Translations under genes and position numbers: made by a program | Assembly: GCA_964534175.1 (NCBI GenBank) | Contig: CAZHNS010000006.1 | Coordinates: forward strand, 40,009 to 104,008 | Direction: 5' to 3' | DNA: 64,000 nucleotides | Origin: JAFGHJ01 sp964534175 | Lineage (GTDB): Bacteria > Hydrothermota > UBA3072 | Part shown: one piece after another, positions 60,433-64,000 of the stretch | Layout: each line of letters opens with the position of its first letter | How positions within the stretch are numbered: position 1 is the stretch's first letter | The notes under the pieces: generated by a model | Told to the model about the DNA's origin: nothing | Database searches by the model: none | What the model saw: only the letters and a program-made list of their open reading frames with translations

Positions 60433-61629
60433 TTAGTTTTCGAAAACTTCTTTTACCTGCTCGAAAGCCCAGTCCAGTTCTTCTTTTGTAATAACAAGCG
60501 GTGGGGCAAAGCGGATAACAACGCCGTGAGTCTCTTTACAGAGAAGTCCTTTTTCTTTGAGTTTCTCAGCATAAGGTCTAGCCTGTTCTTTCAGTTCAAG
60601 ACCTATTAAAAGCCCTTTGCCACGTACTTCTTTTATTATAGGATTTTTAAGACTTCGCAGCTTATCCATAAAATAATTGCCAAGCTCGAGAGCTTTTCCC
60701 GGTAAATCTTCTTCTATGAGGTAATCGAGCGCGGCAAGTCCTACGGCAGCTCCCACAGGGTTGCCGCCAAAGGTTGAACCGTGGTCTCCGGGATTAAAAA
60801 CTCCGAGAACTTCTTTTGAAGCCGCAAATATCGAGACCGGATAGACTCCTCCACCTAAAGCTTTTCCGAGTATTATTCCGTCGGGTTTCGCGCCTTCCCA
60901 TTCCCAGGCAAACATTTTTCCGGTTCTGCCAAGTCCGCATTGGATTTCATCGAATATAAGAAGTACATTGTTTTTCTTGCATATTTCCTTGATTTTTTTT
61001 AGGTAACCTTCAGGAGGAACCACTATTCCGCCCTCGCCCTGAATAGGTTCTATAAGAACGCCAGCTGTATTTTCATTGATTGCTTCTTCTATTGCTTTCA
61101 CGTCTCCATAGGGTACAATCGGAAAACCCGGAGTCATAGGACCGAATCCGTCTCTATACTGTTTTTCCGTTGAGAAGGAAATAATGGTTATTGTTCTTCC
61201 GTGAAAATTATTTGTTGCAGCAATAATTTCTGCTTTATTTTCAGGCACTCCTTTTACTTTATGAGCCCATTTTCTGGTTGCCTTTAGAGCTGTTTCTACG
61301 CCTTCGGCTCCCGTATTCATTGGAAGCGCCATCTCCATACCGGTAACTTCGCATACTCTTTTCAAAAATAAAGGCAGTTGATCGTTTCTGAATGCTCGAG
61401 AAGTCAGGGTGAGTTTATCGAGCTGTTCTTTCATTTTTTTGATAATTACCGGATTTCGGTGTCCATGATTCAAAGCAGAGTAAGAAGAAAGCATATCCAT
61501 ATATTTATTTCCTTCCACATCCCATACCCAAACACCCTCTCCTTTATTTAAAACTACGTCAAGAGGTTTGTAATTGTGGGCTCCGTATGTATCATCCATT
61601 TCCATCAAATCCTTAGCAGAATAGTCCAT
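60433..61629 (-). CDS. rocD: Ornithine aminotransferase
   Basis: 398 aa class-III PLP transaminase. PLP lysine K256 in GIILGKALGGG, with FDEIQCGLGRTGK upstream and the GSTFGGNPVGAAVG loop after. The start YGAHNYKPLDVVLNKGEG is characteristic of ornithine-oxo-acid transaminase and not of acetylornithine transaminase. It converts ornithine to glutamate semialdehyde. AAAGGAGG before ATG. It is preceded by a near-perfect ARG box at the predicted transcript start. It heads the operon with apbE and amrS. Confidence 0.93.
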   Translation of the reverse strand: MDYSAKDLMEMDDTYGAHNYKPLDVVLNKGEGVWVWDVEGNKYMDMLSSYSALNHGHRNPVIIKKMKEQLDKLTLTSRAFRNDQLPLFLKRVCEVTGMEMALPMNTGAEGVETALKATRKWAHKVKGVPENKAEIIAATNNFHGRTITIISFSTEKQYRDGFGPMTPGFPIVPYGDVKAIEEAINENTAGVLIEPIQGEGGIVVPPEGYLKKIKEICKKNNVLLIFDEIQCGLGRTGKMFAWEWEGAKPDGIILGKALGGGVYPVSIFAASKEVLGVFNPGDHGSTFGGNPVGAAVGLAALDYLIEEDLPGKALELGNYFMDKLRSLKNPIIKEVRGKGLLIGLELKEQARPYAEKLKEKGLLCKETHGVVIRFAPPLVITKEELDWAFEQVKEVFEN

Positions 61630-61643
61630 TAATTTCCTCCTTT

Positions 61644-61661
61644 TATGAATATATATACACT
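61644..61661. promoter_or_regulatory. Possible second, weaker ARG box
   Basis: TGAATATATATACA (61646-61659) differs from the TGAATWWWWATTCA core at one position. It is 45 bp from the stronger box and in the rocD leader. AT-rich context makes chance plausible. Confidence 0.35.
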
Positions 61662-61688
61662 TTTTGGTTCTGTTCTACTCCCCAAATT

Positions 61689-61706
61689 TATGAATATTTA
61701 TTCATT
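61689..61706. promoter_or_regulatory. ARG box (ArgR/AhrC operator) upstream of rocD
   Basis: TGAATATTTATTCA (61691-61704) exactly fits the core TGAATWWWWATTCA, and the two flanking bases on each side also fit the 18-bp consensus. It lies about 6-23 nt after the predicted rocD start, a position for repression, and just upstream of an enzyme of arginine/ornithine metabolism. Confidence 0.72.
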
Positions 61707-61718
61707 AATATGCAAATT

Positions 61719-61746
61719 AAAATAGTTGTATTTTTCCAATTGTCAA
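61719..61746 (-). promoter_or_regulatory. Predicted rocD operon promoter
   Basis: Minus-strand TTGACA (61741-61746), 16 bp, TATTTT (61719-61724). The predicted start near 61712 gives a leader of about 83 nt containing the ARG boxes. Confidence 0.65.
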
Positions 61747-61771
61747 GGGCTAACCAATAGATTAATTTTGG

Positions 61772-61800
61772 TTGACAAAAAGTAAGAAAATCCTTATCAT
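61772..61800 (+). promoter_or_regulatory. Predicted promoter of the alpha-2-macroglobulin gene
   Basis: TTGACA (61772-61777), 17 bp, TATCAT (61795-61800). The leader is about 35 nt with GGGGGAG before ATG 61842. Confidence 0.6.
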
Positions 61801-61841
61801 TATCTAATAAATTTAATTTTGAATATATTGAGGGGGAGCTT

Positions 61842-64000
61842 ATGAAGTCAAAAATTTTATTACTATTATTAATTCTATTTATCTCTTTAACTACGCATGC
61901 CTCTACAGAAAGATACTGGGAAAATGTTGCCAAATCTTTACAAAAAGGTCTTCCGAGAACGGCTATCGAGAATTTAGATAAGATATTAGTTATAACAAAA
62001 AAAGAAGATAAGCATATTGAGTGGCTTAAGGCTTTAACACAAAAAATCGCCCTGGAAGCTAATATTCAGGGTAATAAACCTGAAGAAAAAATCAAAGAGC
62101 TTAAATTAGAATTAAAAAAGGCAAGTCCCAAAACTGAAGTATTACTCAATACAATTCTAGCTCATTGGTACTGGCATTATTATAATCGAAATAGATGGCG
62201 CTTTTCCAGAAGAACTACCACGGAAGATATGGTCGAAGATGATTTTACTACCTGGGATTTAGATAAAATCTTTCATGAAATAGATTCCTTATACCAGTAT
62301 GTTTTAAAGGAAAAAGAACTACTCGTAAGTATACCTATAGATGATTTTATTGGGTTTTTGGAGCCGGGAACCACGCCGATTGAATATCGTCCCACCCTTT
62401 ATGATTTTATCGCGCATGAAGCCCTGGATTTTTATACAAGCACTGAACAGGCAGGAGTACGTTCTGAAGACGTTTTTGAAATAAATGCTAGTTCGGGTGC
62501 CTTTGACCCTGCTAAAAAATTTCTTGATTATAAGCCCGTTACATCCGATACCCAGACAGCAAAATATAAAGCAATTCGCATTTATCAGTCATTAATTAAA
62601 TATCATTTGAAAAAAAATAATATTGAAGCATTGATAGATGTGGACCTTCATAGACTTCGTTATATCCGAAATAATTCGTATGGTGAAAATAAAGATTCTT
62701 TATATATGCAGCGTTTAAGTGAAATCGTCGAGAAATGTAAAGATTATTCACTTTCAAGTCTCGCGGCGTTTCGCCTGGTAAAAGTTTGGGGAGAAAAAGA
62801 TAACCTGGTTAAAGCTCACGAAATAGCAAAAGAAGGTTACAAAAGATTTCCCGATTCTCCCGGAGGGAAGTCATGTAAAATTTACATTGATGAAATAGAA
62901 AAGAAATACATATCTTTGTATATAGAACAAACGATACCTGCTCAACCTTCAAAAATGTTAGTTAGTTATAAAAATTTCAACAAATTATTTGTTAGGATAT
63001 ATAAGGACAAATGGCCAGATTATACTAAGGGAGAATACGAACATAGCAAGTGTTTTGCGGACTCGAATGAGATAAAAAAATTGCTTTCTTTAAAACCATA
63101 TAAAGAGTGGAGTGTAGAACTTGTCATTACAGATGATTTCAAAACAAAAACTCTGGAAGTAGATATCCCGGGATGTGAAATTGGATTTTATCATATATTC
63201 GTTAGTTCGGATAAAGATTTTAAGGATTGGACGCTGATTGATCAATCCTGGTTTATGGTTAGTAATATAACATTGATTTCAAAAACAATACCGGGTGTAA
63301 TTGAAGGGCTTGTACTGGATGCGCTTAAAGGAGAACCAATTGAAGGTGCTAAGGTTATAGAAATAATTAGGAAAAATGTTGATAATCATGATTATATTTA
63401 TGTGAATAATAGAACGATATATAGTGATTCAAACGGCTTTTTTTCTTTTTCATGCCCGTCGGAGAGATACTGGCGATGCTTTTTAGAAGTCGAAAAAGAG
63501 GAAGACAAAGTTTTCACACCTTATCGGGTTTCTTGTGATGACAAATATAGAAGGAGCCCTGATGATAGGACTATCTTTTTTACTGACCGATCTATATATA
63601 GACCCGGGCAGATAATTTATTTTAAAGGAATTTGTGTTCATATAGACAAGGAAGGGAACAATTATGAAGTTTTACCTGATAGAGAAGTGAAAGTTACTTT
63701 TAGAGACGCAAATTACAAAGAAATAATCAGTTCTACCTTTACGACAAATGAATTCGGAAGCTTCAGCGGACATTTTACGGCTCCCTCCGGAAGGCTTACA
63801 GGCAGTATGCATATAGAAGTAGATAGTCCTTTAGAAGGTCAGGCCTGGATTAGAGTTGAAGAGTATAAGCGACCTAAATTTTCCGTGGAAATAGAAATTC
63901 CGAAAAAGGACTACAAACTCAACCAGGAAATAAATATAACAGGTAAAGCGATTTCATATACTGGAGCACCGATAGATGATGCTAAAGTTAAATATAAAGT
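61842..64000 (+). CDS. Alpha-2-macroglobulin family protein, N-terminal part (runs off the window)
   Basis: The open frame continues past the right edge; about 719 codons are present. A signal peptide (MKSKILLLLLILFISLTTHA) is followed by a helical N-terminal region, then the macroglobulin domains: a carboxypeptidase-regulatory-like insert (GVIEGLVLDALKGEPIEGAKV) and the MG2 signature FFTDRSIYRPGQIIYFKGI with DREVKVTFRDAN and TNEFGSFSGHFTAP. The layout matches large bacterial A2M proteins of Bacteroidota, which trap proteases in the periplasm or at the surface. The thioester/bait region would be beyond the edge. GGGGGAG precedes ATG. Confidence 0.9.
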   Translation, partial: MKSKILLLLLILFISLTTHASTERYWENVAKSLQKGLPRTAIENLDKILVITKKEDKHIEWLKALTQKIALEANIQGNKPEEKIKELKLELKKASPKTEVLLNTILAHWYWHYYNRNRWRFSRRTTTEDMVEDDFTTWDLDKIFHEIDSLYQYVLKEKELLVSIPIDDFIGFLEPGTTPIEYRPTLYDFIAHEALDFYTSTEQAGVRSEDVFEINASSGAFDPAKKFLDYKPVTSDTQTAKYKAIRIYQSLIKYHLKKNNIEALIDVDLHRLRYIRNNSYGENKDSLYMQRLSEIVEKCKDYSLSSLAAFRLVKVWGEKDNLVKAHEIAKEGYKRFPDSPGGKSCKIYIDEIEKKYISLYIEQTIPAQPSKMLVSYKNFNKLFVRIYKDKWPDYTKGEYEHSKCFADSNEIKKLLSLKPYKEWSVELVITDDFKTKTLEVDIPGCEIGFYHIFVSSDKDFKDWTLIDQSWFMVSNITLISKTIPGVIEGLVLDALKGEPIEGAKVIEIIRKNVDNHDYIYVNNRTIYSDSNGFFSFSCPSERYWRCFLEVEKEEDKVFTPYRVSCDDKYRRSPDDRTIFFTDRSIYRPGQIIYFKGICVHIDKEGNNYEVLPDREVKVTFRDANYKEIISSTFTTNEFGSFSGHFTAPSGRLTGSMHIEVDSPLEGQAWIRVEEYKRPKFSVEIEIPKKDYKLNQEINITGKAISYTGAPIDDAKVKYK

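Noticed and set aside
61688..61933. 81-codon minus-strand frame across the rocD/A2M promoter region
   Set aside because: It covers two promoters and the start of the alpha-2-macroglobulin gene; it is a chance frame in AT-rich DNA.

Overview
The window is a stretch of AT-rich bacterial chromosome with about 55 protein genes and one tRNA gene. No rRNA, insertion sequence, prophage or CRISPR array is visible. The host looks like a rod-shaped diderm: it has MreBCD plus PBP2, several small outer-membrane barrels, PorV/PorQ-like barrels and a surface protein ending in a type IX (Por) secretion sorting domain. Together these point to the FCB side of the tree, for example a candidate phylum such as WOR-3/Stahlbacteria or Cloacimonadota. 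The assignment is inferred from gene content only.

Layout. 0.1-3.5 kb: surface glycan genes (WecA-like, FAD oxidoreductase, GT4). 3.5-7.7 kb: cell-shape genes mreB-mreC-mreD-PBP2, without rodA. 8-10 kb: three small outer-membrane proteins, two of them a tandem duplication that includes its UTR hairpins and terminators. 10-16 kb: pgeF, mazG, a T9SS cargo protein, and a hypothetical gene followed by class II purE and purC. 16-21 kb (minus strand): DUF2905, polyprenol-phosphate glycosyltransferase, GT2, WbaP-type sugar transferase and a TPR protein. 21.5-23.4 kb: Wzi-like barrel and Mth938-like protein. 23.7-32 kb: tRNA-Leu, tig-clpP-clpX, KtrB/KtrA potassium uptake, histidine kinase, response regulator with a degenerate HD-GYP domain, and a radical SAM protein. 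32-38 kb: PorV-like, accA, DUF4388, EF-G-like, PorV-like. 38-47 kb: signalling and small-enzyme genes, then an HlyD/ABC-2 exporter, DUF2062 and GNAT. 47.6-54 kb: a fused ResB/CcsA cytochrome c maturation gene facing a RidA-like protein, a CxxCH-bearing propeller lipoprotein and a large membrane-TPR protein; this block looks Bacteroidota-like and may be acquired. 55-61.6 kb (minus): acyl-CoA synthetase, rhomboid, then the operon rocD-apbE-amrS-NusG_II-Gx transporter-DUF4321. The right edge holds the start of an alpha-2-macroglobulin.

Two window-wide patterns stand out. First, promoters are unusually easy to read: TTGACA, usually 16 bp, TATAAT-like. At nine genes the start codon begins only 5-7 nt after the -10 box and no ribosome binding site is present, so these mRNAs should be leaderless. 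Other genes have a normal leader and a strong AAGGAGG. Second, many spacers between a gene end and the next promoter are filled with short quasi-periodic phrases (CACAGAG, CCACGGAT, TTAGAAG, AGCGGATAGCGG and similar). They are unlike coding DNA and unlike each other, yet each family recurs along the window. Their function is unknown to me.
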